64,000 bases of DNA. It comes from Firmicutes bacterium UBA4795. Lineage in GTDB: Bacteria > Bacillota > Desulfotomaculia > Desulfotomaculales > Nap2-2B. The DNA lies in the NCBI GenBank assembly GCA_002402825.1, contig DHGP01000026.1:27046-91045 (forward strand), in the 5' to 3' direction. The notes under the pieces are model-generated. The model saw only the letters and a program-made list of their open reading frames with translations. It searched no databases and was not told the DNA's origin. This document shows, piece by piece, positions 33,020-42,081 of the stretch (its first letter is position 1; the number at the start of each line of letters is the position of its first letter). Made by a program: the position numbers and the translations under genes.

Positions 33020-34312
33020 TTAGACTAAAGTAACCTGCGCTACCCCGGCTAAATGAGTTAAAGTAGCAGCGGTAATTTTTACCTGGACCAACTTCCCGGT
33101 TATATCCTTTTTGGCGGGAAATAAAACCAGTTTATTTGTTCTGGTTCGGCCGGCCAGCAAGGAAGGATTTTTTTCGTTTTCTCCTTCTACCAGCACCTGG
33201 TGTATTTTTCCTATTTCGGCCTGGTTTTCGGCTACGGTAATTTCATTTTGAATTTTTATTAGGGTTTGAATTCTTTCCTTTTTAATTTCGACGGGTACCT
33301 GATCAGGCATCTTTGCCGATGGGGTTCCGGACCGGTTGCTATAAACGAAAGTGAAAGCGTTGGCAAAACGTGCATTTTCTACCAAATCAAGTGTTTGAAG
33401 AAAATCCTCGTTTGTTTCTCCGGGAAAACCAACTATAAGGTCAGTAGTAATAGCCACTTGCGGTATTGCTTGCCGAAGGTTTTTAATTAAGGCTAAATAT
33501 TCTTCCCGGGTATAACCGCGGTTCATCTTTTTTAAAATTTTATTACTTCCGGCTTGAACAGGCAAATGAATATGCTCACATACTTTTGGCTGTCGGGCAA
33601 TTTCTTCTATTAAACGTAAGTGAAAGCCACGGGGGTGAGAAGTTAAAAAACGAAGGCGGGTAAGCCCTTCAATTTGGCAGACTCGGGAAAGTAAAGCAGC
33701 AAAATCAATTTTGTCAGGCAAGTCTTTTCCGTAAGAGTTAACGTTTTGACCCAATAAGGTAACTTCCTTGTAACCAGAGGCTACCAACTGTTTAATCTCG
33801 TTAAAAATTGCTTTCGGTTGACGACTGCGTTCTTGCCCGCGGACGTAAGGAACAATGCAGTAAGTGCAAAAGTTATTACAACCAAAAGTAATAGGTATCC
33901 AGGCACATACATTTGAGAATCGCTTAACCGGTTTATCTTCGGTTATTTCAACCAGGTTTTCTTGAATGGCAATTATTGTTTCCGTGTTTTCGTAAGTCCG
34001 CCTTATGAGTTGCGGTAATTGAAAAAGGGTAGGGGGACCAAAAATAAAGTTTACGTAAGGAAAACGGCTTTTTATTTCCCAGGCTATATTTTTTTGCTGA
34101 GGCATGCAGCCACCTACGCCAATAATTAAAGCCGGGTTAGCCTGTTTTAGTTTACGCAAGCGGCCAAGCAAGCCGTAAACCTTATTCTCAGCTTTTTCCC
34201 GTACGCAGCAGGTATTGACTAAGATAAGGTTGGCTTCCCCCTGTTTTTCGGCCGGAAAATAACCCAACGCCTCACAATAGCCGGCCATTACTTCTGAGTC
34301 GTATTTATTCAT
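33020..34312 (-). CDS. miaB: tRNA-2-methylthio-N6-dimethylallyladenosine synthase (start unresolved)
   Basis: The 430-residue frame has the UPF0004 domain with VNTCCVREKAE and GCMPQQ, the radical-SAM motif GCNNFCTYCIVP, and a C-terminal TRAM domain. It uses two [4Fe-4S] clusters. The ATG at 34312 falls inside the conserved FGCQMNKYDSE motif, so the first cluster Cys is upstream of it. The same frame continues upstream as VIRYKIITFGCQ to a stop at 34360, but contains no ATG, GTG or TTG. AAGGGGTGG just before suggests initiation at a rare codon (ATC 34345 or GTT 34348). Alternatively, one extra G in that run has displaced a GTG start at 34361. Confidence 0.9.
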   Translation of the reverse strand: MNKYDSEVMAGYCEALGYFPAEKQGEANLILVNTCCVREKAENKVYGLLGRLRKLKQANPALIIGVGGCMPQQKNIAWEIKSRFPYVNFIFGPPTLFQLPQLIRRTYENTETIIAIQENLVEITEDKPVKRFSNVCAWIPITFGCNNFCTYCIVPYVRGQERSRQPKAIFNEIKQLVASGYKEVTLLGQNVNSYGKDLPDKIDFAALLSRVCQIEGLTRLRFLTSHPRGFHLRLIEEIARQPKVCEHIHLPVQAGSNKILKKMNRGYTREEYLALIKNLRQAIPQVAITTDLIVGFPGETNEDFLQTLDLVENARFANAFTFVYSNRSGTPSAKMPDQVPVEIKKERIQTLIKIQNEITVAENQAEIGKIHQVLVEGENEKNPSLLAGRTRTNKLVLFPAKKDITGKLVQVKITAATLTHLAGVAQVTLV

Positions 34313-34389
34313 TTGGCAGCCAAAAGTAATTATTTTGTAACGGATAACGCCACCCCTTCACTGATTGACTGAATATTTACCTATTTTCT

Positions 34390-34587
34390 CTATTTTTTTG
34401 CCTTTTTGTCTTTATTACGCTGGGTCTTGGGGTTTGCCTGGGTTGTAATTGCATCTTTCCGCTTTTGCCCCTTTTCCTGTTCTTCTTTAATTAATTTATC
34501 TTTTACCGCCCCACATGCCTTACATTTACCCGGTTTACACCGGTTTTCCAAAATGTTACCACATTCCTGACATTTCCATATAGCCAT
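34390..34587 (-). CDS. RCKP-type rubredoxin-like zinc-ribbon protein
   Basis: The 65-residue protein has a four-cysteine metal knuckle pair, CQECG near the N-terminus and CKACG about 15 residues later, with the sequence RCKPGKC between, followed by a highly basic tail. The RCKP signature marks a small rubredoxin-like family of unknown function common in anaerobic Firmicutes. Metal could be zinc or iron. AGGAGG stands before the ATG. It lies alone between rpe and miaB, after a palindromic repeat. Confidence 0.82.
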   Translation of the reverse strand: MAIWKCQECGNILENRCKPGKCKACGAVKDKLIKEEQEKGQKRKDAITTQANPKTQRNKDKKAKK

Positions 34588-34608
34588 TGTTTTACCTCCT
34601 TTTGCTAA

Positions 34609-34628
34609 AGGCGTTAAATTTAACGCCT
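34609..34628. repeat. Perfect 20-bp palindrome (family 3 repeat) at the rpe stop
   Basis: AGGCGTTAAATTTAACGCCT is perfectly self-complementary and overlaps the rpe stop codon. Related palindromes with a GTTAAATTTAAC core are at 46804, 46949, 44739 and 58629. Here it could act as a transcript end or stabiliser, but no T-run follows. Confidence 0.7.
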
Positions 34629-35332
34629 CATTTTAGTTTGTTATTCCCCTGACGTCTGACGACCAACGGCCGACGACCAATTTTACAGCTTTCCCGAATC
34701 TTTTGAATAGCTTCGGCAGGGTCAGGAGTACCAAATACAGCTGCTCCGGCCACTAAAACATCAGCTCCTTCTTTAACGGCCAGCGGGGCTACTTGAAGGT
34801 TAATGCCTCCGTCGACCTGAATTTCAACTGGGATATTTGCTTTAAGAAGCATTTCTTTAACCACCTTAATTTTTGGTAATATTTCCTTAAGAAAAGTTTG
34901 TCCTCCTAAGCCAGGGTTAACGGTCATTATTACTACCAGGTCTATTAAAGGTAGAACATAGCTTAAAATTTCAGGAGAAGTAGCCGGATTTAAAGCTACC
35001 CCAGCTTTAACGTTCTTTTTTTTAATTTCGGTTAACGTATAGTGAAGGTGAGAACAGGCTTCCGCGTGGACAGTCACTAAATCAGCCCCGGCTTCAATAA
35101 AAGAATTAATTTGACGTTCAGGTTCTTTTACCATTAAATGAACATCAAAAATCAAGCTGCTGTGAGGGCGTAAACACTTAACAATATCTGGCCCTACGGT
35201 AATCTTGGGCACAAAATGCCCATCCATAACATCAATGTGAAGGTAATCAGCGCCTGCGTCCTCCACTATTTTTACTTCATCTTTTAATCGCCCAAAATCT
35301 GCCGCTAAGATAGAAGGAGCAATTTTAATCAA
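34628..35332 (-). CDS. rpe: Ribulose-phosphate 3-epimerase
   Basis: The 234-residue TIM-barrel enzyme has IKIAPSILAADFGRLKDEV, YLHIDVMDGHFVPKITVGP (metal His/Asp), FDVHLMV, VVIMTVNPGLGGQTF and EIQVDGGIN. It interconverts ribulose-5-P and xylulose-5-P. TTG 35332 has AGAGGT 8 bp upstream, right after rsgA. The last 16 or so residues (RRPLVVRRQGNNKLK) do not belong to the family; they come from a GACGACC-type repeat (34650-34680) that has entered the 3' end. The position after rsgA matches B. subtilis. Confidence 0.95.
   Translation of the reverse strand: MIKIAPSILAADFGRLKDEVKIVEDAGADYLHIDVMDGHFVPKITVGPDIVKCLRPHSSLIFDVHLMVKEPERQINSFIEAGADLVTVHAEACSHLHYTLTEIKKKNVKAGVALNPATSPEILSYVLPLIDLVVIMTVNPGLGGQTFLKEILPKIKVVKEMLLKANIPVEIQVDGGINLQVAPLAVKEGADVLVAGAAVFGTPDPAEAIQKIRESCKIGRRPLVVRRQGNNKLK
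34650..34680. repeat. GACGTCTGACGACC-type repeat (family 2) in the rpe 3' end
   Basis: The segment GACGTCTGACGACC followed by AACGGCCGACGACC matches the longer run inside purL at 54224-54260. It encodes the aberrant C-terminal tail of Rpe. Two copies in 20 kb, both in coding sequence and both in the same orientation on the plus strand, mark a dispersed element. Confidence 0.65.
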
Positions 35333-35335
35333 TTT

Positions 35336-36214
35336 TTAATACCTCTTTCTTTTATTCATTTCCTTTAATAATAAAAGATAATTATGGTAACGTGAAGGGT
35401 TGATTTTTCCTTCCGTTACTGCTTCTTGTACCGCACAACCCGGTTCAACTAAGTGTAAACAATTGTTATATTTACAATTTTCTTGATATTTATAAATTTC
35501 CACAAAACAAGGGGCCAACTCTTCCTGGTTTATATCTGGAAGAGCCAGGTTGGAAAAACCAGGTGAATCAGCAACCAAACCATTATCCGGCAAAGGAATT
35601 AACCTAACATAGCGCGTAGTATGCTTTCCTTGCTTTAGTTTACGGCTTATTTCCCTAGTGCCTAAGGATAAATCAGGTATAAGAGCGTTTAAAAGACTGC
35701 TTTTTCCTACTCCTGAAGGACCGGCTAAAATCGAAGTGTTGTTTTTTAAAACGTTTCTTAAATCAGCTAAACCTTGTTTTGTTTTAGCACTAGTGGTTAA
35801 AATTACGTAGCCAAGAGAACTATAAATCTGGATAAGACAATCAAGTTGTTGCTTTCCTAAGTCAATTTTATTTAAGCAAAGCACAGCCTTAACTTTGGTC
35901 AGTTCTGTTTGGACTAAAAAACGGTCTAATAGGTACAGATTAGGTTCGGGTTCTTGCAAAGAGAAAACAACCACCACTTGACTAATATTGGCGATAGAAG
36001 GTTGAAACAGGATATTTTTACGGGGAAATATTTTTTCAATTACTCCTGTAGCTGCTTGAGCTGTTTTTAGTTGAACCCTGTCGCCTACTAATACCTTTTC
36101 TTTTTCTTGTCTAAATCGTCCTCTTAAAGTACATACCAAGATTTCAGCACCGCTTTTAACGTAATAATACCCTCCCGTAATTTTAATTACCAGTCCTTCC
36201 TGCACAAAATTCAC
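35336..36214 (-). CDS. rsgA: Ribosome small-subunit-dependent GTPase RsgA
   Basis: The 292-residue circularly permuted GTPase has an N-terminal OB fold, then G4 (LNKID), G1 (GPSGVGKSSLLNAL) and G3 (DSPGFSNL) in that order. A C-terminal zinc site follows (C-x5-C-x-H-x5-C: NCKYNNCLHLVEPGC). It checks late 30S subunit assembly. Its start overlaps the kinase gene by 4 bp, as in the Bacillus prpC-prkC-rsgA-rpe operon. Confidence 0.96.
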   Translation of the reverse strand: MNFVQEGLVIKITGGYYYVKSGAEILVCTLRGRFRQEKEKVLVGDRVQLKTAQAATGVIEKIFPRKNILFQPSIANISQVVVVFSLQEPEPNLYLLDRFLVQTELTKVKAVLCLNKIDLGKQQLDCLIQIYSSLGYVILTTSAKTKQGLADLRNVLKNNTSILAGPSGVGKSSLLNALIPDLSLGTREISRKLKQGKHTTRYVRLIPLPDNGLVADSPGFSNLALPDINQEELAPCFVEIYKYQENCKYNNCLHLVEPGCAVQEAVTEGKINPSRYHNYLLLLKEMNKRKRY

Positions 36215-38112
36215 CTGATTGTTTTTGTATTCCTTTCTTCGACTAATTTTTGGTCGAGGTAAACCCGTATAAAACCATCGGAGTAATAACGTACTGTTTT
36301 TTCTACTTTATCACCGGGAGGATGATTGCCAAAGTAAACAGTTCTGGTTCCGGCTACATCAGTTACCTCTATACTTACTTCATGATTTATTCCGTCATTA
36401 GGAACGGGTATTTCTACCGTAACGTCTCTAGGTAAAGGACCAGGGCCCTCGCTTACCACTACTTTTACCTTGGTTTTTTTAGTTGCCTGACTATTTGCTG
36501 GCGGCTCTTGCCTAATTATTTTGCCGCTAAGATATTGATCGCTGGTTTCCCACTGGAAGTTTTCATCTAAAGATAAGCCGTTTTCAGCTAGCTTGTTACG
36601 CGCCTCTTCTAAAGAAAGACCCTTTAACGAAGGTACAATAATTTCTTGATTTTCACCAACCTTATCTGGAGATAGCGGCGGAGGCCCCATAGAAACATAA
36701 ACGGTGACTTTGCTTCCTTTTTTTAACTTATCTTTGGGGGCAGGTGCTTGTTTAAAAATAAGGCCTTTGGGTATCTGTTCATGATAATCTTCTTTAACTG
36801 GCTCTTCTAAGTTTAAATCAGCTTTTATGAGTTCTAAACGGGCTTCATTTATGGTTTTTCGATATAAATCAGGTACTTCTCTTAACTCAGGTCCCAAACT
36901 CACCGTAAGTAAAATTTCGCGCGGTGGTTTTACCGGCGGGTCGTCCGGACCGATATCCTGGTCAATTACGTAACCAGCTGGTATGGTATCATTATATTCT
37001 TGTCGTACCGTATATTGTAAGCCACGCTCCTTCAACAAAGCCGCGGCTTCTTGCAGACTCTTATTTTTTAAGTCAGGAACCTTGATTTCGGGGATATTAA
37101 AGTAACGATTAAAAGCGTAAGCGCCGCCTCCCAGGAAAACAATAAGCGTAAAAACTACGGCTAACCATCGTAAAATAGGCCTGCTATTTTTAGCTTTTGT
37201 TTTTAAATTTCTTTTTGTTTCATTCAGTTTAGGTGATAATAATTTGGTAGCAAATCCGTCTTTAGGGATAAGACGAGTAGCTTCCCCTGAATCAGGTAGA
37301 GTTTCGGCCAAATATAAGGCCATTTCTTTGGCGCTGGAAAAACGTCGGGCGGGGTCTTTTTCCATAGCTTGCAAAATTACCTGTTCTAATTGGGAATTAA
37401 CCAAAGGGTTAATTTGAGACGGCGGGAGAGGCTCTTCTTGGATATGTTTTATCGCTACGGCAATTAAGTTATCTCCGGTATAAGGTACCCTTCCCGTAAA
37501 CATTTCGTAAAGAGTAACTCCTAGGGCATATATATCAGACTTAGGAGTAGCTGGCTCACCACGTACCTGTTCAGGAGAAAGATAGTGGGCTGTTCCCATT
37601 ATTGTCTCTTTACCAGTTTGCGTAACCATAGTGGCTGTAATATCATGGGCAATGCCAAAATCCGTTAATTTAGCTTTACCGTTAGGAGTTATTAAAATAT
37701 TATTTGGTTTTATGTCTTGGTGGACAATATTATTTTCGTGCGCGTGTTCCAGCGCGGTGCATACCTGCAAGGCAATTTTAGTAATTTGGGAAAAAGGCAG
37801 GGTTTTATCGCGCTTTAAAATTGTTTTTAAGTCCTCACCGTTAACGTATTCCATGATTAAATAATGAATATCATCTTCCTGGCCAACATCGTAGATATTA
37901 ACAATGTTAGGATGAGATAACCTGGCTACTGCCTGAGCCTCTCGCTGGAATCGACGGATAAAATCTTGGTCCTGAGTAAACTCGGGACGCAGTACTTTTA
38001 TGGTTACCAGGCGGTGCAGCAGTTTGTCCTGACCCTTATAAACAAGGGCCATTCCTCCACCACCTAATTGTTTTAAAATTTCGTAACGGTTGCCTAATAT
38101 TTTCCCGGTCAT
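36211..38112 (-). CDS. prkC: PASTA-domain serine/threonine kinase (PrkC/PknB)
   Basis: The 633-residue membrane kinase has an N-terminal Hanks-type domain (GGGGMALVYKG loop, catalytic Lys in TIKVL, HQDIKPNNIL with HQD in place of HRD, DFGIAH). A juxtamembrane linker, one membrane helix (about residues 320-342) and three PASTA repeats follow (starting IKVPDLKNKSLQEA, REVPDLYRKTINEA and IIVPSLKGLSLEEA), then a roughly 70-residue beta-rich tail. PASTA repeats bind muropeptides or lipid II outside the cell. It controls growth, division and spore germination in relatives. The matching phosphatase is at 40852. Confidence 0.96.
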   Translation of the reverse strand: MTGKILGNRYEILKQLGGGGMALVYKGQDKLLHRLVTIKVLRPEFTQDQDFIRRFQREAQAVARLSHPNIVNIYDVGQEDDIHYLIMEYVNGEDLKTILKRDKTLPFSQITKIALQVCTALEHAHENNIVHQDIKPNNILITPNGKAKLTDFGIAHDITATMVTQTGKETIMGTAHYLSPEQVRGEPATPKSDIYALGVTLYEMFTGRVPYTGDNLIAVAIKHIQEEPLPPSQINPLVNSQLEQVILQAMEKDPARRFSSAKEMALYLAETLPDSGEATRLIPKDGFATKLLSPKLNETKRNLKTKAKNSRPILRWLAVVFTLIVFLGGGAYAFNRYFNIPEIKVPDLKNKSLQEAAALLKERGLQYTVRQEYNDTIPAGYVIDQDIGPDDPPVKPPREILLTVSLGPELREVPDLYRKTINEARLELIKADLNLEEPVKEDYHEQIPKGLIFKQAPAPKDKLKKGSKVTVYVSMGPPPLSPDKVGENQEIIVPSLKGLSLEEARNKLAENGLSLDENFQWETSDQYLSGKIIRQEPPANSQATKKTKVKVVVSEGPGPLPRDVTVEIPVPNDGINHEVSIEVTDVAGTRTVYFGNHPPGDKVEKTVRYYSDGFIRVYLDQKLVEERNTKTIR

Positions 38113-38134
38113 TTCAATTCCTTCTTTGCTAAAA

Positions 38135-39574
38135 CTAACGATTAGTAAGAGCAGCTCTTAATAATTCTCTGGCTATAGGAGCAGCTATTATTCCTCCTGC
38201 TCCTTTTTGCTCCACAACTACCGCTACCACTACCCGCGGGCTTTCTGCCGGGGCAAATCCAACAAACCAGGCGTGGGTTTTCCCTTGTGGATTTTGGGCT
38301 GAACCAGTTTTACCCGCTACCTTAAAACCTGGAATAGCTGCTGCCCGTCCCGTACCACATTCTATTACTGCTTGCATAGATTCGTTAACTAACCTTGCTA
38401 CTATTGGCGTAACTGCCGTTTTCCATTTTTTTGGAACATTTTTTTCTAAACTCTTCCCGTTTAGGGACTGAACTTCTTGTAAAAGGTAAGGTTTCATAAT
38501 TACCCCTGCATTAGCAATACCTGCCGCTACCAAAGCCATTTGCAATGGACTTACCGTAATCTGCCCCTGGCCAATGGCGCTGCTAGCCAGTTCAGGTTTG
38601 CTAATTTGATCGGGAAAAGGTATTTTACCGGGCAAATAAATTTCTTGCCATAATTTATCTTCATCTCCTAGATTTTGGTTAAACCCAAAAGAAAGGGCAT
38701 TTTGGTAAAATTTATCCTGACCCAAGGCCAAACCTAAACGGGCAAAATAAGTGTTACATGAAACAGCTAAGGCTCGTTGAAAATAAACTTCTCCGTGTAC
38801 GGCGTGGTCGGTTAAGCGAAACCCATCTATTATAAGGCTACCAGTACAATTATACGTTTCTTGCGTCACCTCAGGAATATAAGTCAGCGCTCCAGCAAGG
38901 GTAATAATTTTAAAAGCAGAACCTGGAGGGTAAGCACCCTGGGTAGCCCGGTTTAAAAAAGGAGCGGCTGGATCTTTTTTTAAAAGCTCAAATTCAGTTA
39001 TTTTTTTTCCTGTTCCTAAATCTACTAACCTATCAATTGTATTAGGGTCGTAACTGGGAGCACTGGCTAAGGCAAGTACCGCTCCTGTTTTAGGATCAAG
39101 GGCAACTATGGCCCCTCGTCGGTTATTTAGCAGTTGTCGGGCTAAATGCTGTAAATTAGCGTCCAAAGTAAGGATCAGGTTATTGCCTAATTGTGGGCGC
39201 TGCGCCAGTTGGTTAATAAAATTTTTAAGCTTACTAACTTTACTTATTCCCAAAAGCTCCTGGTTATAGACTGATTCTAAACCAGTATGTCCGTATCGTA
39301 AAGAGACAAACCCGATTAAAGGGGCAAAATCTTCTCCTTGCGGATAAATACGTTTTTTTAGTCCTCCTTGCGTAACGGTTTTAGCTATCGCTATCCCGTG
39401 ACAATCGTAAATTGTGCCGCGCTGAATTTTAGCTTCTAGGACTGTTGCCCTTTTATTGTACGGGTGGTTAACTAAAACAGGCCCCTGCCAGAGGTTAAGG
39501 TAAAATAAATAAACAATTAAAACGATAAAAAGACCGATTAAAAAGTAAGCCAGTTTCTGAATATTAACAACCAT
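38135..39574 (-). CDS. pbpA: Class B penicillin-binding protein (PbpA/FtsI-like transpeptidase)
   Basis: The 479-residue protein has one N-terminal membrane anchor, a short dimerisation region (YNKRATVLEAKIQRGTIYD), and a transpeptidase domain with SxxK (PPGSAFKII), SxN (SCNTYF) and KTG (AGKTGSAQ). It crosslinks peptidoglycan together with the SEDS glycosyltransferase encoded immediately upstream (the stop/start codons share one base). It is shorter than division PBPs and matches the PbpA partner of RodA in actinobacterial fhaAB clusters. Confidence 0.93.
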   Translation of the reverse strand: MVVNIQKLAYFLIGLFIVLIVYLFYLNLWQGPVLVNHPYNKRATVLEAKIQRGTIYDCHGIAIAKTVTQGGLKKRIYPQGEDFAPLIGFVSLRYGHTGLESVYNQELLGISKVSKLKNFINQLAQRPQLGNNLILTLDANLQHLARQLLNNRRGAIVALDPKTGAVLALASAPSYDPNTIDRLVDLGTGKKITEFELLKKDPAAPFLNRATQGAYPPGSAFKIITLAGALTYIPEVTQETYNCTGSLIIDGFRLTDHAVHGEVYFQRALAVSCNTYFARLGLALGQDKFYQNALSFGFNQNLGDEDKLWQEIYLPGKIPFPDQISKPELASSAIGQGQITVSPLQMALVAAGIANAGVIMKPYLLQEVQSLNGKSLEKNVPKKWKTAVTPIVARLVNESMQAVIECGTGRAAAIPGFKVAGKTGSAQNPQGKTHAWFVGFAPAESPRVVVAVVVEQKGAGGIIAAPIARELLRAALTNR

Positions 39575-40851
39575 TAATAACCTCTATGCCTATCTGAATT
39601 TTCTTGGGAAACAACCAGCAATAAACCTAAAATAAAAAAATTTGCTAATAAAGAACTGCCTCCATAACTGATAAAAGGAAGAGTTATTCCCGTTAAAGGT
39701 AAAAGTTTCGTTACTCCAGCAATAATAATAAAGGTTTGTAAACCTATTAAAGCAGTTAAGCCGCTGGCCAACAAGGCAGCAAATTCATCTTTTGCTTTTA
39801 CGGCCAGTTGAAAACCACAGTAAAAAAACAATAAATATAAAATTATGATTCCTGTTCCACCCAATAAACCCATTTCTTCAGTGATTGCCGCAAAGATAAA
39901 GTCTGTATGAACGGCCGGGATAAAATTGGGGTAACCATTACCTAACCCGGTGCCTGTAAAACCTCCAGCGCTTATGGCAAAGAGTGACTGTAGTACCTGG
40001 TAACCAACAGTATCAGCATATGGCCAGGGATTAAGCCATACTTCTATTCGCCAACGAATATGTTCAAAATAATGATAACAAAGTGCTGTTCCTATTAAAA
40101 AAAGACTTGCTCCACTGATGGTGTAAATGATACGGGCTGTGGCCACGTAAACCATAGCTAAAAAAGTGCTAAAATAAATAAGAGCCCCTCCTAAATCCTT
40201 TTGAAAAATTAATAAAAGCAAGGAAATGGCCCACATTCCAACCAAAGGCCCCCATTCCTGGGGTCCAGGCAAAGTAAAACCATAAAAATTACGGGTACCC
40301 TTGGTTAAAATTAATCTGTTTTCAGCTAAAAAGGAGGCTAAAAATAAAACAAGCAAGATTTTTACAAATTCGGAGGTTTGAATTTGAAAAAGACCTAAGT
40401 TAAGCCAACTTTTCGCGCCTCCTTGTTCTATTCCCCAGAAAATGGGTAAAACTAATCCTATTATTCCTAAAACGGCATAGATATATTTATAATCGGCTAA
40501 GAAATTGTAATTACGTAAGAAACAGGTTATGACAGCAACTATTGCTAAACTAGCTAATAACCAGATAAACTGACGTAAGGCATAAACTTGGTTTAACCGG
40601 TATAGAAAAATTAAGCCGGTATAGGAAAAGATAGCTACTAGAGGTAATAAATATTGGTTACCGCTAAAATCAAGGCGCTGCCATAGGTAACTAAGAGCGA
40701 AAAAGGCAAAAACTAAAACTACCACCCCGGTTAAAAATAATCCTTTATTATCAACCGGTCTGACTAAATAAATTGTTCCCATGCCAGTTAAAAAATAAAT
40801 ACTGGCAATTAAAAGAAGGGTTCTTTCTTTAAAACGTGCCGTGACTAACAT
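39574..40851 (-). CDS. SEDS-family peptidoglycan glycosyltransferase (FtsW/RodA/SpoVE)
   Basis: The 425-residue membrane protein has about ten to twelve helices and the SEDS signatures QPSEFVK-like IQTSEFVKILLVLFLA, FQKDLGGALIYFSTF, the loop GFTGTGLGNG...VHTDFIFAAITEEMGLLGG and the C-terminal GITLPFISYGGSSLLANF. It polymerises lipid II into glycan strands with the adjacent class B PBP. Synteny with PbpA suggests a RodA-like role. Confidence 0.93.
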   Translation of the reverse strand: MLVTARFKERTLLLIASIYFLTGMGTIYLVRPVDNKGLFLTGVVVLVFAFFALSYLWQRLDFSGNQYLLPLVAIFSYTGLIFLYRLNQVYALRQFIWLLASLAIVAVITCFLRNYNFLADYKYIYAVLGIIGLVLPIFWGIEQGGAKSWLNLGLFQIQTSEFVKILLVLFLASFLAENRLILTKGTRNFYGFTLPGPQEWGPLVGMWAISLLLLIFQKDLGGALIYFSTFLAMVYVATARIIYTISGASLFLIGTALCYHYFEHIRWRIEVWLNPWPYADTVGYQVLQSLFAISAGGFTGTGLGNGYPNFIPAVHTDFIFAAITEEMGLLGGTGIIILYLLFFYCGFQLAVKAKDEFAALLASGLTALIGLQTFIIIAGVTKLLPLTGITLPFISYGGSSLLANFFILGLLLVVSQENSDRHRGY

Positions 40852-41568
40852 TTAATCCACCGCCACTAAAATAACTGTAATATTATCAGCTCCTCCCCGT
40901 TCCAAGGCCATTTCAGTTAGGTTATGGACCGCTTGTTTTACCTCGGCCATGTTGCTTACTAAATGGTGTATTTCTTCAGGCGTTACGTAATTAGTCAGCC
41001 CATCGGTACATAATAATATCTTGTCTTGCGCTTTTAAGTTTATTTGGCTTATGTCTGCTTTTATGCTTGAATCAATGCCTAGAGCCCGGGTTAAAATGTG
41101 GCGTTTTGGATGAACCCGGGCCTGGTCAGCGGTAATAGTACCACTGGCTACTAAGTTTTGAACAACCGTATGGTCTTCAGTTAATTGTTTAATTTGTTCT
41201 TGGCGCAACAGGTAAAGGCGGCTGTCTCCAATATGAGATAAATATAAATGATTGTTTTGAATTAAGACTGCCGTGAGGGTAGTACCCATCCCACGGTACC
41301 TCTTGTTTTGCTGGGAAATAAGGTATATCTGTTGATTAATTTCTTGCATTCCCCGGGTTAAAAGAGTTTCCTGGTCAGAGTATTGCCTTAGGTAAGTACG
41401 GATGAAATCTGCTAATTTTTGAGTAGCCAGGCGGCTGGCTATCTCGCCTGCTTGGTGACCACCCATACCATCTGCTATGGCAAATAGTCCTATATCAGGA
41501 CAAATACAAAAATTATCCTCGTTTTTTTTGCGAACTCGCCCCGTTTCAGTTGCTTGGCTCCATTTCAT
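40852..41568 (-). CDS. PP2C-type protein phosphatase (Stp/PrpC/PstP)
   Basis: The 238-residue cytosolic phosphatase has the PP2C metal motifs RKKNEDNF, FAIADGMGGHQAGE, LSHIGDSRLYL, LLCTDGLTNYV and GGADNITVILV. It reverses phosphorylation by the PASTA kinase in the same cluster. The frame is open to 41604, but ATG 41568 has AAGGGG upstream and produces the usual MKWSQATETG start. It begins 4 bp after the FHA gene. Confidence 0.95.
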   Translation of the reverse strand: MKWSQATETGRVRKKNEDNFCICPDIGLFAIADGMGGHQAGEIASRLATQKLADFIRTYLRQYSDQETLLTRGMQEINQQIYLISQQNKRYRGMGTTLTAVLIQNNHLYLSHIGDSRLYLLRQEQIKQLTEDHTVVQNLVASGTITADQARVHPKRHILTRALGIDSSIKADISQINLKAQDKILLCTDGLTNYVTPEEIHHLVSNMAEVKQAVHNLTEMALERGGADNITVILVAVD

Positions 41569-41572
41569 ATCT

Positions 41573-41977
41573 TTACCCCTTAAACTGAAAAACCGTATTA
41601 CCAATTTTAATCAAGTCATTTACCTTTAAAACGGCCGGTTTTTTAAGTCGTTTTTTATTTAGGTAGGTTCCGTTTAAACTTCCCTGGTCTAAAATCCAGT
41701 AGCGGCCCTTTTTTTGAACAATTAAGGCGTGTTTTAAAGACACATAAGGGTCGTTGATTGCTAAATCGTTACTTGCTTCCCGACCTAGGCTCAATTTTTT
41801 GTTCAGGTTAAAAATCATTCCTTTTTCTAATTCCGCTTCAGAAGTGGTCACGACAACCAACCGGTAATTTTTTTGCTTCACCTGATGGTTAATTTGAAAT
41901 AATACCATCTTAACGATAAACAAATACAAAAAAATAATTAAAAGCCCGTGAAGAATAATTAATATAAAATTTAACAT
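41573..41977 (-). CDS. Membrane-anchored FHA-domain protein (FhaB-like)
   Basis: The 134-residue protein has an N-terminal membrane helix (FILIILHGLLIIFLYLFIVKMV), a short linker, and a C-terminal FHA domain with LGREASNDLAINDPYVSLKHALI and NGTYLNKKRL. FHA domains bind phosphothreonine. In actinobacteria the homologous FhaB/FipA is phosphorylated by PknB and links it to division. The neighbouring order supports the same role. Confidence 0.9.
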   Translation of the reverse strand: MLNFILIILHGLLIIFLYLFIVKMVLFQINHQVKQKNYRLVVVTTSEAELEKGMIFNLNKKLSLGREASNDLAINDPYVSLKHALIVQKKGRYWILDQGSLNGTYLNKKRLKKPAVLKVNDLIKIGNTVFQFKG

Positions 41978-42081
41978 TATATGCCTTAAGGAGAAAATAT
42001 AAAAACGTAAAGAACCAAAAGCACAAGTTTATTTTTAGAGCAAAGTAATCATATATTAAAACTATTATTCCTTTATGTTGC

